A stretch of DNA of 64,000 bases from Nocardia otitidiscaviarum NBRC 14405 (lineage in GTDB: Bacteria; Actinomycetota; Actinomycetes; Mycobacteriales; Mycobacteriaceae), in NCBI RefSeq assembly GCF_000308635.1, contig NZ_BAGD01000085.1:1-64000 (forward strand), in the 5' to 3' direction. The notes beneath the pieces were generated by a model. It was not told the DNA's origin, ran no database searches, and saw only the letters and a list, made by a program, of their open reading frames with translations. This document shows, one piece after another, positions 34,373-42,685 of this stretch (within the stretch, counting starts at the first letter, position 1; every line of letters begins with the position of its first letter). Both the position numbers and the translations under genes were made by a program.

Positions 34373-34434
34373 TAGAACCGGCTTAGCCGGTTCTAACACG
34401 GCCCAATCTCGACGCGCAACCGGCTAAGGTGGTT
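34373..34434. promoter_or_regulatory. Shared operator of epoxide hydrolase and CGNR regulator
   Basis: Site 1 (34373-34395) is an 11-bp perfect inverted repeat around one base, with half-site TAGAACCGGCT. It touches the epoxide hydrolase -10. Site 2 (34418-34434), AACCGGCTAAGGTGGTT, matches the 17-base core of site 1 at 14 positions. It contains the regulator's own -10, TAAGGT (34425-34430), six bases before ATG 34437. Both promoters would be blocked by one protein. Confidence 0.75.
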
Positions 34435-34436
34435 CC

Positions 34437-35003
34437 ATGGCTGCCCGGTTCCCCGATTTCCGTCTCGGCACTGTGCTGGCAACCAGCTTCACGGGAACGC
34501 TGTCGGAGCGTCACGGCGACGCCGTGGAGCGCATTCCCACCCCGCAACGACTCGTCGACTGGCTGGTGGTGAACGGACTGGCCGTGGATTCCTGCACCGT
34601 CGCCCAGCTCGAGCTCGCTTGGGAACTACGAGAATCCATTCACGCCGCCGCGACCGCGGCCGCGACCCACGCTCCCCTCCCAACCGCAGCAGTCCGAGTC
34701 ATCAACGACCGCAGCGTTCACGGCCGAGCCGCACCGATCCTGACCCCCGACGGCAACCGGCAATGGCGGCTCAGCGCACCGTCCTGCGTAGAAGACGCCC
34801 TGGGCGTCATCGCCGCCGACGCGATCGACATCCTGGCAGGCGAACGCGACGGAAGACTGGCCCTGTGCGCCTCCCCCACCTGCCGAGCCGCCTTCTTCGA
34901 CACCAGCCGAAGCCGCACCCGCCGCTGGTGCGACATGAACACCTGCGGGAACCGCCAGAAGAAGGCGCGCTTCCAAGCCAACCAAAGCAACTCGACAAGA
35001 TAG
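34437..35003 (+). CDS. CGNR zinc-finger (ABATE domain) transcriptional regulator
   Basis: The 188-residue protein has an N-terminal ABATE ligand-binding-like domain (about 10-135). A C-terminal zinc finger follows: LCASPTCRAAFFDTSRSRTR, then WCDMNTCGNRQKKARF with the CGNR signature. Family members are presumed DNA-binding regulators of neighbouring enzyme genes. The mRNA is probably leaderless: -10 TAAGGT lies six bases before ATG and inside an operator half, so self-repression is likely. The epoxide hydrolase is the obvious target. Confidence 0.9.
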   Translation: MAARFPDFRLGTVLATSFTGTLSERHGDAVERIPTPQRLVDWLVVNGLAVDSCTVAQLELAWELRESIHAAATAAATHAPLPTAAVRVINDRSVHGRAAPILTPDGNRQWRLSAPSCVEDALGVIAADAIDILAGERDGRLALCASPTCRAAFFDTSRSRTRRWCDMNTCGNRQKKARFQANQSNSTR

Positions 35004-35254
35004 CCTTCGACGGGACGCCCGGCGATCACCGCGGCCAAGGCTACGTCCGCCGCCGTGATCTCCCCATGCGTGAGTTACTGCCACATCAAGGTCTACGAGC
35101 ACCGAGCGGCGATCTCGCGGTGCCCGTGCCGAACCGGCGGCCTCCACGGCGCGGGGAGCAAGCGCACGTGCGGAACTCGCGCCTTACCGGACTTCTCGCT
35201 TGTCCGCGCCAGTGCGCGACTGCATAGGATGGGCGGCTCGCGAAGGGAGTGGAG

Positions 35255-36061
35255 ATGCCAGCCGATCAAGCCGATGGCTTGGGGATGTGCGCGTTGACAG
35301 GTGACGACGATGACGAACCCTGGGGCATCGCGCACGATGTCCGGGGACTTTTCGCAGTACGGTCCGAGGGACAGCTGCTCGAGGTCGAGCTTCTGGGCTG
35401 TAACCCACAGGGGAAACTGCGGAAGTGCCTGGGGTCCTTGGCTGCTGACGGAGTCCGTGTCGGTGGTGCTTCTCTGGACGTTCTCGACTCCAACGGTGTT
35501 TCCATGGGCTCCTATTTCGTCTCCGAGATGACGGTAACCACGGCTCGTCCGTCGAGCCCGGATTCGGGTTCGGTCGATCTCGGCGTGACGCTGTACTGCG
35601 ATAACGCGCGTTTCGGTGGCGAATGGGTATGGAACCTGAGCCGTGACGGTGGAATGAACCGTCGCGACATCTGGCAACGGCTCGACACCGAGAACAGGAT
35701 CGCGTGGTTGGCGGTGGCACTCTGGACAAGTGCCTACCAGCGCCGAGGCAGGCCGGATTCTGGCCCGGGTCAAGTCTTCACGCTGGATGGACACGCTGTC
35801 ACCGATATCGTCAGCTTCTACTGCGCGCTCGGTGAAGCGATCAACGGCCCCGGGGGCTATTTCGGCTGGAACCTCGACGCTCTGTGCGACTGCCTGCGCG
35901 GCGGATGGGGCGCCTCCAACCCATTCACCCTGGAATGGCTGCACTCCGACGTAGCACGGAAGCATCTGCTGACGGACCCAGCCGTGGATGCCGGGCGAAC
36001 CTTGTTCGATCTGCTCTTGGAGATCTTCGATGAGAACGGTATCGAGGTCATCCTGCGATAG
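35255..36061 (+). CDS. Barstar-family protein, no partner RNase in sight
   Basis: Of 268 residues, the C-terminal ~95 are a barstar-like (barnase inhibitor) domain: VFTLDGHAVTDIVSFYCALG, then GYFGWNLDALCDCLRGGWG and PFTLEWLHSDVA. The first ~150 form an extra domain of unknown role (IAHDVRGLFAVRSEGQLLEV, LLGCNPQGKLRKCLG). GGAG lies before ATG 35255, and TAGGAT (35225-35230) is a possible -10. No ribonuclease or polymorphic-toxin gene is adjacent, so it may be an orphan immunity protein. GC appears lower than in the neighbours, which fits acquisition by transfer. Confidence 0.8.
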   Translation: MPADQADGLGMCALTGDDDDEPWGIAHDVRGLFAVRSEGQLLEVELLGCNPQGKLRKCLGSLAADGVRVGGASLDVLDSNGVSMGSYFVSEMTVTTARPSSPDSGSVDLGVTLYCDNARFGGEWVWNLSRDGGMNRRDIWQRLDTENRIAWLAVALWTSAYQRRGRPDSGPGQVFTLDGHAVTDIVSFYCALGEAINGPGGYFGWNLDALCDCLRGGWGASNPFTLEWLHSDVARKHLLTDPAVDAGRTLFDLLLEIFDENGIEVILR

Positions 36062-36426
36062 CGGTCCCGCCCGAATGCGCCCATCGCGATGCGGGCGCAG
36101 ACTTTCGCCGCGTTCGGTCAGCGCTTGTCTGCTGCGATTGCTACGGCCCGCACCCCGATTGAACACGGCCTTCGCCCGCAGGTGCCACGGCAGTCCTGAA
36201 GCGAGCGTTCAGCGGTATGGGTCATGTGCTGGCCACTCCGGCGCTGCCGACCCGGCGGTCCGCAGAATGCCCTTGCCAGCATCGGTCAGAATGCTGGTGG
36301 TGGGGTCGTGTGTCGGCCCCTGCCGATCCCGTCGGTCGTTGTGTCAGGGCGAGAGCTACGGCGCGGCCCTCCTGCGCGGCGTTGCATGGCTCCGACCATC
36401 TGGAGACGACTATCGGAACGCACTGC
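36062..36426. other. Gene-free spacer after the barstar gene
   Basis: I see no convincing gene, terminator or repeat here. Codon texture is unlike the genes on either side, so it may be decayed mobile DNA, but no transposase motif was recognised. Confidence 0.4.
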
Positions 36427-37344
36427 CTAGCGGCGCTGTGTGAAGGTCGCGAACCGCTCGGCGATCCGCTCCGGAAACTCCCCGTTGATCGCGTGTGACG
36501 CGCTCGCCCACACCTCGACGTCCGCGCCGGGGATCCGCCGCGCGGTCGCCGCGGCCCGTTCGGCGTCGTGAACGATGCTGCGCCCGGCCAGAATTGCCAG
36601 CACCGGGACCTTGATTACCGTCAACTCCGCCTCGGTCGGTCGCGCTGGCATGGGCTGGGCGCTGTGGAAATCCCGCATGCCCGAGGCGATCAGCCTGCCC
36701 TCGGGCACCGAATCGTCTACCTCCGCGCCGCCGGAAATCCAGCCGAGCAGCCGATACCGCAGGCGCATAGGCATTCCGGGCAGCACGCTGCCCAGCGAAA
36801 CGACGATCATCTTCCAGCTCAGGGGTGCGAAGGTGTTCGCGGGATCCAGCAGCGTCACCGTGGCCACGGATTCCGGCCGATGGATCGCGACCCGCGTCGC
36901 GAGCCACCCGCCGATGCTCACTCCGAGCAGATGCGGGCGGTCCAGCCCGAGCCCGGCGATCGCCTCGGCCACCCAGGTCGCCTGATCCTCCGGGGTGACC
37001 AGCGGTGCGAGCTGCGTGCTCGCACCTGGTTCGCCGATACTGTCGATGGACCACACCGTCCGGTCGGCGAGCAACGCGGGCAGATTGGCCCGCCACATCG
37101 GTGTCGAGGCCTGCCGACCCGACAGCAGCACCAGCGGGCGGCCACCGCCGCTCCCGAATCGGTACGCCCGCACCGGACCGAATGATGTCGATACCGCCAC
37201 CATCTCATCCGGTACGGGCATCGCTGCCATGCCGTCGCGGTACGCGGCGGCGAAGCGGTCGAACCCGGCGCGATCGGCGAAGTACCCCACCGCCTCAGCC
37301 GGTCTACCGATGTTCGGCGAGAGGAAGTACTCGTCGGCTGCCAT
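36427..37344 (-). CDS. Alpha/beta hydrolase
   Basis: This 305-residue hydrolase has RPLVLLSGRQASTPMW after strand 3, the nucleophile elbow LLGVSIGGWLATRVA (Ser in GVSIGG), a cap region, and a late VLAILAGRSIVHD with ASASHAINGEFPE (His). It resembles carboxylesterase or haloalkane-type family members; substrate unknown. ATG 37344 lies 7 bases after TAGGCT, so a leaderless transcript is likely. The -10 sits inside a perfect palindrome. Confidence 0.88.
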   Translation of the reverse strand: MAADEYFLSPNIGRPAEAVGYFADRAGFDRFAAAYRDGMAAMPVPDEMVAVSTSFGPVRAYRFGSGGGRPLVLLSGRQASTPMWRANLPALLADRTVWSIDSIGEPGASTQLAPLVTPEDQATWVAEAIAGLGLDRPHLLGVSIGGWLATRVAIHRPESVATVTLLDPANTFAPLSWKMIVVSLGSVLPGMPMRLRYRLLGWISGGAEVDDSVPEGRLIASGMRDFHSAQPMPARPTEAELTVIKVPVLAILAGRSIVHDAERAAATARRIPGADVEVWASASHAINGEFPERIAERFATFTQRR

Positions 37345-37349
37345 GACAC

Positions 37350-37363
37350 TCAGCCTAGGCTGA
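37350..37363 (-). promoter_or_regulatory. Palindromic operator over the hydrolase -10
   Basis: TCAGCCTAGGCTGA is a perfect 14-bp palindrome. Its TAGGCT (- strand, 37352-37357) is the -10 placed 7 bases before the ATG, so a dimeric repressor here would block the promoter. Confidence 0.5.
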
Positions 37364-37709
37364 CCACACCGCCCAGGCGGTTACCCGCACCGCGGCCACA
37401 CCGGAGGCTTGCGGAGAGCGCTGGACCGCTGCCTCCGGCCTCGCGATAGCCACCGGGTCATCCGCACACACGGACCGCACCGAGCCCCGATAGCGGAGCG
37501 CGAACGCGATCGGCTTCGTCTCGACCGTCACGTCCGAGCCCGCCGACACCCGCCGAGCAGCAGCCGAATCGAGAGACGGCCTCGCGCGCACCGACGACCC
37601 CGTCGGGCGCATCGACGGCGAACAGCGGCGACGAGTGCGTTAACCTCGACAGCTGTAGCTCGGCATTTCTCAGGCGCGCACCATATGTGACTCGACCGAG
37701 AGGACAGCT
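37364..37709. other. Spacer upstream of the dehydrogenase remnant
   Basis: No secure gene. A - strand frame (37355-37612, 85 codons, high GC3) is a possible tail of a lost gene, but it has no recognisable motif and overlaps the hydrolase promoter. Confidence 0.35.
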
Positions 37710-37988
37710 GTGAGGGCGCTGCGGTATGTGGCCGTCGGTTCGGAGCCGGAGGTGCGGGAGGTTCCACGGAAATCCGCCGCCCGTGTGGGTTTCGGTATCA
37801 GCCCGTACGAGGCGGCGGTCAGCGCACCGTACCGGGGTGCCCGCGCCGAGCTGATCGAACCGATCGACCTGGCGCACGAGGGCGTCCTCGACATCGCGGT
37901 GGAACGCTTCACCCTCGACGACGCACCCGAGGCGTCTCGGCGACCGGCCGCGGGCACCCTGCGCGGCCGAGCCGTCATCGTGCCGTAA
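37710..37988 (+). pseudogene. Zinc-type alcohol dehydrogenase with in-frame internal deletion
   Basis: The first ~19 codons (MRALRYVAVGSEPEVREVP) are the classic N-terminus of a medium-chain NAD(P)-dependent alcohol dehydrogenase. The next ~70 codons are its C-terminus (RAELIEPIDLAHEGVLDIAV, VERFTLDDAPEA, AAGTLRGRAVIVP). About 250 residues between them, including the zinc ligands, catalytic site and most of the nucleotide-binding fold, are missing. The frame is intact across the junction near 37767-37785, and a ribosome site (GAGAGG) still precedes GTG 37710. It cannot be an active dehydrogenase. Confidence 0.8.
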
Positions 37989-38034
37989 TCCGTCCACTAC
38001 CAGCCACTTCCGCCGACCCGAGAGGTATCAACCG

Positions 38035-38691
38035 ATGTGGCTTCGCTGCGTGCTGCCGATCCTCGTCACCCTGCTGGCCGGGCTGTACTCCGCGACTCCC
38101 GCCGCCGCGGACACCGGCCGCGAACCGGTGCTGCTCATCCATGGCTGGCGGGGATCGGTGGCCCAGTTCGACGCGATGCGGTCGGCCCTGGAACGAGACG
38201 GGTACCCGGTGTACGTGGTCGACCTGCCGGGGGACGAGAACCTCGCCAATGCCCGCACCATCGCCGAGGTCGCGGAGCGGGCCCGGCGCGCGCACGGCCA
38301 CGAACGGGTCAGCCTGGTCGGCCACAGTATGGGCGGACTGTCCGCGCGCCACTATCTGAGATTCCTCGGCGGCACCGACACCACCCGCGGCTACATCTCC
38401 ATGGGCACTGGTCAGCGCGGCTACGCTCCCGCCTGCCTGCTGGCACCCGACCAGGGCGGTCAGATGTGCCCGGTGAACCCGTTCATCATCCAGCTCAATA
38501 CCGGGGATCCCACCCCCGCGCCCGTCACCTACACCTTCCTCAACAGCTCACGCGACGCCACTCGCCACGACGTCATCGGCGAAAACTGGTGCCGCGCCGA
38601 GATTCCCGATGTGGAGCACGCCGACGAACCCGGCGATCCGAAGTTCATCGCCGCCGTCCGTGACGCCCTCGTCGGGCGTTGCCCCGCCTGA
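38035..38691 (+). CDS. Secreted lipase/esterase, class 2 lipase family
   Basis: The 218-residue protein has a signal peptide (RCVLPILVTLLAGLYSATPAAA, cut after AAA). The mature part is an alpha/beta hydrolase of the small LipA/EstA type: oxyanion loop VLLIHGWRGSVAQF, nucleophile SLVGHSMGGLSARHYL, and a late DVEHADEPGDPKF with the likely His. Cys pairs (PACLLAP, QMCPVN, ENWCRAE, GRCPA) suggest disulfides in the exported protein. GAGAGG precedes ATG 38035. It lies 46 bases after the dehydrogenase remnant and may use its promoter. Confidence 0.9.
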   Translation: MWLRCVLPILVTLLAGLYSATPAAADTGREPVLLIHGWRGSVAQFDAMRSALERDGYPVYVVDLPGDENLANARTIAEVAERARRAHGHERVSLVGHSMGGLSARHYLRFLGGTDTTRGYISMGTGQRGYAPACLLAPDQGGQMCPVNPFIIQLNTGDPTPAPVTYTFLNSSRDATRHDVIGENWCRAEIPDVEHADEPGDPKFIAAVRDALVGRCPA

Positions 38692-38983
38692 TCCACGCCT
38701 ACAGTCCTCGGCCGCGTCGAGCATCCGATGGAACCGGCCCGAACGCGCCCAGTGTCACCGGCGGGCACACGTCCGTGCGGTTCCAGCAACTCGAGCGCAT
38801 GCAGCCCCGGTCGATTCGCCCGTGAATTGCCCGCCACCTGCGGAAACTTCGAGCTATCACCAATTGGAACGAGTTTCGAGGAAAAATGGCCTTTCAATTT
38901 CACAAAGCCGCTACCGGGCGGTAAGGTTCGCGCTCGATCGCGGCGGTGAAGCGCCAAAGCCCTGTTCCGGCAATGGAGTTCGT

Positions 38984-39817
38984 GTGCTCGAAATTCATCA
39001 CTTCAGCTACGGGTGGGTGACGCCCGTGCTGGCCTATGTCATGTCCGTCACGGGCTCGCTGCTCGGACTGCGATGTACGGCACGGGCACGGGCCGGTGGT
39101 GGACGGCGCGGGTGGTTGATCGCGGCGGCGGTGGCCATCGGGGGCACCGGGATCTGGGTGATGCACTTCATCGCCATGCTCGGATTCTCGATTCACGGGG
39201 CCACGATTCGCTACGACATACCCATCACGCTGTTGAGCGCCGGGATCGCCATGGTGGTGGTGTGGCTGGGACTGTCCATCGTGACGCGGGAACGGCGGGG
39301 ACGGTGGGAGCTGCCGGTGGGCGGCGCGATCACCGGAACGGGCGTGGGTGCGATGCACTACGCCGGAATGTACGCCATGAAATCGGATGCGATCGTCCGG
39401 TACGACCCGGCGCTGGTCACGCTGTCCATGGTGATCGCGGTGGTGGCGGCGACGGTGGCGCTGTGGTTCACGCTGCACATCAACGGAATCCTCGCCACCA
39501 TCGGCGCGGCCCTGATCATGGGTGTGGCGGTATGCGGCATGCACTACACCGGCATGGCGGCCATGAGCGCGCACCATGCGGCGAACCCGACCACGCCCTC
39601 CGGCGCGGGAGCCATGGAGTTGCTTGCGCCGCTGATGATCTCGGTGAGCATGGTGACCCTGGTCCTGCTCATCCACGTGGGACTGACCGAGGTGGACGAG
39701 CGCAGCCGCCGCGAGACGCTGCCGCGGACGCCGGCGCCCGAACCGTGGTCGCTGGCCGGCAGCAACCCGGCCGCACCCCGGACCACGACTACGCAGCCGC
39801 CCCGCTACCGACCCTGA
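38984..39817 (+). CDS. MHYT-domain membrane sensor protein
   Basis: This 277-residue protein has seven transmembrane helices. The MHYT repeat motifs are in WVMHFIAML, GAMHYAGMYAM and CGMHYTGMAAM. MHYT domains are thought to bind copper and sense oxygen, CO or NO, usually fused to GGDEF/EAL or kinase domains. Here there is no output domain, only a ~45-residue polar tail. GGAG lies 5 bases before GTG 38984. TAAGGT at 38922-38927 is a possible -10, preceded by an AT-rich stretch. It overlaps the convergent DUF418 gene by 29 bases. Confidence 0.88.
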   Translation: MLEIHHFSYGWVTPVLAYVMSVTGSLLGLRCTARARAGGGRRGWLIAAAVAIGGTGIWVMHFIAMLGFSIHGATIRYDIPITLLSAGIAMVVVWLGLSIVTRERRGRWELPVGGAITGTGVGAMHYAGMYAMKSDAIVRYDPALVTLSMVIAVVAATVALWFTLHINGILATIGAALIMGVAVCGMHYTGMAAMSAHHAANPTTPSGAGAMELLAPLMISVSMVTLVLLIHVGLTEVDERSRRETLPRTPAPEPWSLAGSNPAAPRTTTTQPPRYRP

Positions 39818-40772
39818 CCGCCGGGTCCGCCCCGGCCCAGGATGCTTTGCGCAGCAACCACTCCAGTGGCCCCTGGTCGAAGCGGCTCAGCCACCACCGG
39901 GAGACCACCCCCTGAACCGCGAGGATCAGCAGACACAGCACGACCGTATGCGACCAGGCCCGCGGCGCGTCCGGAACGATGCCGAGGAACCGCGCGGCGA
40001 AGCGCAGGCCGACCACGATGAGGGTGGCCGCCACATAGTTGGTGAGCGCCGTGCGGCCCAGCGCCGCCAGCACCGGGGTGATCACCGCGAAAGCCCTTGT
40101 GCGAGTGAGCATCGACACGAGGCAGGCATAGGTCGCCGCCATGAGCAGCCCGACGGCCGCACCGGCCTCCGGATGCCCCCACTGCCACAGGACTCCGGCG
40201 GCGCTGGCCGATACCAACACCAGCGCGGCTGTCGGCAGTGCCTGGCCCGCAACGGCTTCCCATCGTCGCGGCAGATCGGCCAGGCCCGCCGCGAACCCCA
40301 GCAGGAACAGCCCGGGCACCAGCACCAGGCCACCACCCTGCGCGACCCCGGCGACGGTGAGCAGCGCACCCGCCGCACCGGTCACCGGGATCGCCCACCG
40401 CTGCGGCAGGAAGGTCGACGGCAGCAACACCGTGAGCCCCGCGATGGCGTACGGCAGCAGCGCTTCCCCCGGTTGCAGCAGTTGATGGAGCGCACCCAGC
40501 GCCGCCAGAGCGAGAATCCGCCGCAGCAGCACCACGCGCGGCGCCGCCGCCCGGCGGCGTGCCGAGCGCCACATGAGCGCGAAGCCGATCCCGAACAGCA
40601 GCGAGAACAGCGGGAAGAACCGCCCGTACACGGCGAGTTCCAGCACCCGCGGGACGGGGTCGAGCGCACCGTCGCGCACCGGCTCGAGCCGCAGTATGGC
40701 AGGCGCATTGGCGAAGAGGATTCCGCACAGCGCGAATCCACGCAGGACATCGAGGCTCGGCAGTCGTCGCAT
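39789..40772 (-). CDS. DUF418/YeiB-like membrane protein
   Basis: The 327-residue protein has about nine transmembrane helices. It opens RRLPSLDVLRGFALCGILF, the hallmark of YeiB/DUF418 and related acyltransferase-3-like proteins. A late LGRTALTNYVAATLIVVGL and VVSRWWLSRFDQGPLEWLLR close it; the final FxxGPLEWxxR-type motif is typical of DUF418. The family is thought to act on the cell surface or in transport, unproven. ATG 40772 has GAGGG nearby. It lies upstream of and convergent with the MHYT gene. Confidence 0.88.
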   Translation of the reverse strand: MRRLPSLDVLRGFALCGILFANAPAILRLEPVRDGALDPVPRVLELAVYGRFFPLFSLLFGIGFALMWRSARRRAAAPRVVLLRRILALAALGALHQLLQPGEALLPYAIAGLTVLLPSTFLPQRWAIPVTGAAGALLTVAGVAQGGGLVLVPGLFLLGFAAGLADLPRRWEAVAGQALPTAALVLVSASAAGVLWQWGHPEAGAAVGLLMAATYACLVSMLTRTRAFAVITPVLAALGRTALTNYVAATLIVVGLRFAARFLGIVPDAPRAWSHTVVLCLLILAVQGVVSRWWLSRFDQGPLEWLLRKASWAGADPAVRVGSGAAA

Positions 40773-40857
40773 GCCCTCATGCTGGCCGCCGTGGCATCCG
40801 TCCGGCATCGGCCGAACGGCCGGTATCCGCTCACCCGCGTCGGCCGATCGGCCGATC

Positions 40858-41505
40858 TCAGTCCATGAGCCCGCCCCGCCAGGCGCGGGCCGCCACCTCC
40901 ACCCGATTCCGGGCCGACAGCCGCCGCTGCACGCTCGCGATATGGGTTTTCACCGTGCCGAGCGACAGGTGTAGCCGCTCCCCGATCTCCGCATTGGTCG
41001 CGCCCTGCGCCACCAGCCGGGTCACCTCCAGTTCGCGTGGGCTGAGGGCGGCGATCGCGGCCGCCAGTTCGGGTGGCACCCGGCGGCCCGCGCGGGCGTG
41101 GGTGCGGCGCAGCAGCCCGGTGGTGAGTTCCGGGCCGATCAGGGCGTCACCGGCGACGGCCGCACGCACGGCGGCCAGCAACAGGTCCGGACCCGAGTCC
41201 TTGAGCAGGAATCCGGTCGCCCCGTGGGCGAGCGCGGTATCGACATAGTCGTCGTCGTTGAAGGTGGTCACCACGACCACGCGCGTCTCGCCGCTGATCT
41301 GGCGGCACACCTGGAGTCCGTCCAGTCGCGGCATCCGGATATCCAGCAGCGCCACATCGGGCCGATGCTCGCGCACGGCCGCCACCGCCGCGGCACCGTC
41401 GGCGCACTGGGCCACCACCTCGATATCGGGCGCGCTGTCGAGGATCAGCGCGAAACCCATGCGCACCATCTCCTGGTCGTCGGCTATCAGTACCCGAATC
41501 GTCAT
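40858..41505 (-). CDS. NarL/FixJ-family response regulator
   Basis: The 215-residue regulator has a receiver domain (VLIADDQEMVRMGFALIL, phospho-Asp55 in VALLDIRMPR, Lys in GFLLKDSG) and a C-terminal LuxR helix-turn-helix (LSPRELEVTRLVAQGATNAE, LGTVKTHIASVQRRL). It overlaps the upstream kinase gene by 4 bases (ATGA), so the two are coupled. The pair is of the actinobacterial DesK/LiaS type; the signal is unknown. Confidence 0.94.
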   Translation of the reverse strand: MTIRVLIADDQEMVRMGFALILDSAPDIEVVAQCADGAAAVAAVREHRPDVALLDIRMPRLDGLQVCRQISGETRVVVVTTFNDDDYVDTALAHGATGFLLKDSGPDLLLAAVRAAVAGDALIGPELTTGLLRRTHARAGRRVPPELAAAIAALSPRELEVTRLVAQGATNAEIGERLHLSLGTVKTHIASVQRRLSARNRVEVAARAWRGGLMD

Positions 41506-42617
41506 ATCCCGCCAGCCTTTCCATCGACCGGGAGCCGCGCGGACACCCGCCAGCGGCCGTCGGGCCGACGACCCGCGGTGACGCTGCCGCCCACCGCCGC
41601 CGCTCGCGCGGTCAGTCCGGTCAGCCCGGTGCCACCGCCGCCACCCAATCCCGCTGTCCCGGAACCGTTGTCACACACCTCGACGATCAACTCGGCACCA
41701 CGGACCCGCACCACCGTATCGATGCGGCTCGCGTCGGCGGCATAGCGCCGAATGTTGTTGAACGCCTCCGCCAGCACCCGGTGCGCCGCCAACAGCACCG
41801 CATCGGCCACTCCGGCGTCACGCACGTCCGGGTCGATGTCCGACACCACCTCGGCGGCGACGGTATCGGCGAAACGCGAGACCAGATCGTCGAGGTCGTA
41901 GGTGCCGCGCGAGCCCGCACCGTCGCCCAGGGTGTCGACCAGCGAACGGATATCGCCCAGTGCCCGCCGCCCCGACTGTTCGATGCGTTCCAGCAGCGGC
42001 CGGGTCCGCTCCCCCGCTCCCGCCTGTGCGGCCTGCGCCAGCACCACCATCCCCATCACCTCGTGCGCGATGACATCGTGCAGTTCCCTTGCCATCTGGG
42101 CACGTTCGCCCGCGACGGCCGCACTGCGCTCGGCCACCAGCCGCTGGCGCTGGGCCCGCACGAGCAACCCGATGCCCAGCGCGGTGACCGTCGGAACGGT
42201 GACGATCAACACCGCCGTCGGCGCATCGGCGGTCCGCAGGGCGAAGGCCGAGCCGACCGCCGCAACGGCCAGCGCACCGGTGAGCCCGGCGTCGGCGATG
42301 CCGACGATCCGCGACGCGGTCACCCCGCTGGCGACCACGGCCACCCACGCCGAGGCCACCGCCCAACCGTGCCCGCCCGGCGACCACAGGCTCACCGCGA
42401 CGATCACGAGCACCAGCCCCGCCAGGGCGGCCACCACCCCGGCGCGTCGGAGGAGTGGCACCGCGTCCTCCCGCGCCGCCGTCCAGCAGGCCCAACTCCC
42501 CAGCGCCGCCCCGCCCGCGTCCACGCCCGTCCACGGCAGCGACCCCGTGGCATTCAACTCCAGCAGCGCGGCCAGCCCGGCGGGCAGCACGCACAGCGCG
42601 AACAGGAGGCGACGCAT
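41502..42617 (-). CDS. Sensor histidine kinase, HisKA_3 (NarL-type partner)
   Basis: The 371-residue kinase has up to six hydrophobic helices in the first ~160 residues with no large external domain. A dimerisation/phosphotransfer helix follows (AQMARELHDVIAHEVMGMVV, phospho-His in ELHDVI). An ATPase domain has LAEAFNNIRRYA, VCDNGSGTAGLGGGGGTGL and LTARAAAVGGSV. Such few-loop kinases often sense membrane state. ATG 42617 follows TAGGGT by 7 bases, a leaderless layout. Confidence 0.92.
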   Translation of the reverse strand: MRRLLFALCVLPAGLAALLELNATGSLPWTGVDAGGAALGSWACWTAAREDAVPLLRRAGVVAALAGLVLVIVAVSLWSPGGHGWAVASAWVAVVASGVTASRIVGIADAGLTGALAVAAVGSAFALRTADAPTAVLIVTVPTVTALGIGLLVRAQRQRLVAERSAAVAGERAQMARELHDVIAHEVMGMVVLAQAAQAGAGERTRPLLERIEQSGRRALGDIRSLVDTLGDGAGSRGTYDLDDLVSRFADTVAAEVVSDIDPDVRDAGVADAVLLAAHRVLAEAFNNIRRYAADASRIDTVVRVRGAELIVEVCDNGSGTAGLGGGGGTGLTGLTARAAAVGGSVTAGRRPDGRWRVSARLPVDGKAGGI

Positions 42618-42624
42618 AGGCCCG

Positions 42625-42630
42625 ACCCTA
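42625..42630 (-). promoter_or_regulatory. -10 element TAGGGT, leaderless arrangement
   Basis: On the - strand TAGGGT lies 7 bases before the kinase ATG at 42617. This favours that start over the upstream in-frame GTG at 42656. Confidence 0.5.
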
Positions 42631-42685
42631 GCGGGCCGAGCGAGCCGGTTCGACAATCCAGCGCATCGACAGCAAACTGGCGGAG

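Noticed and set aside
34373..34395. Terminator between divergent genes
   Set aside because: The palindrome lies upstream of both starts and overlaps -10 elements, so an operator is the better reading.
36062..36426. Remnant of a transposase or integrase
   Set aside because: The decayed look and nearby orphan gene suggested mobile DNA, but no catalytic motif or terminal inverted repeat could be found.
37355..37612. 85-codon - strand frame with high GC3
   Set aside because: No recognisable motif, no ribosome site, and it overlaps the promoter of the hydrolase gene. Possibly the tail of a decayed gene, but not supportable as a feature.
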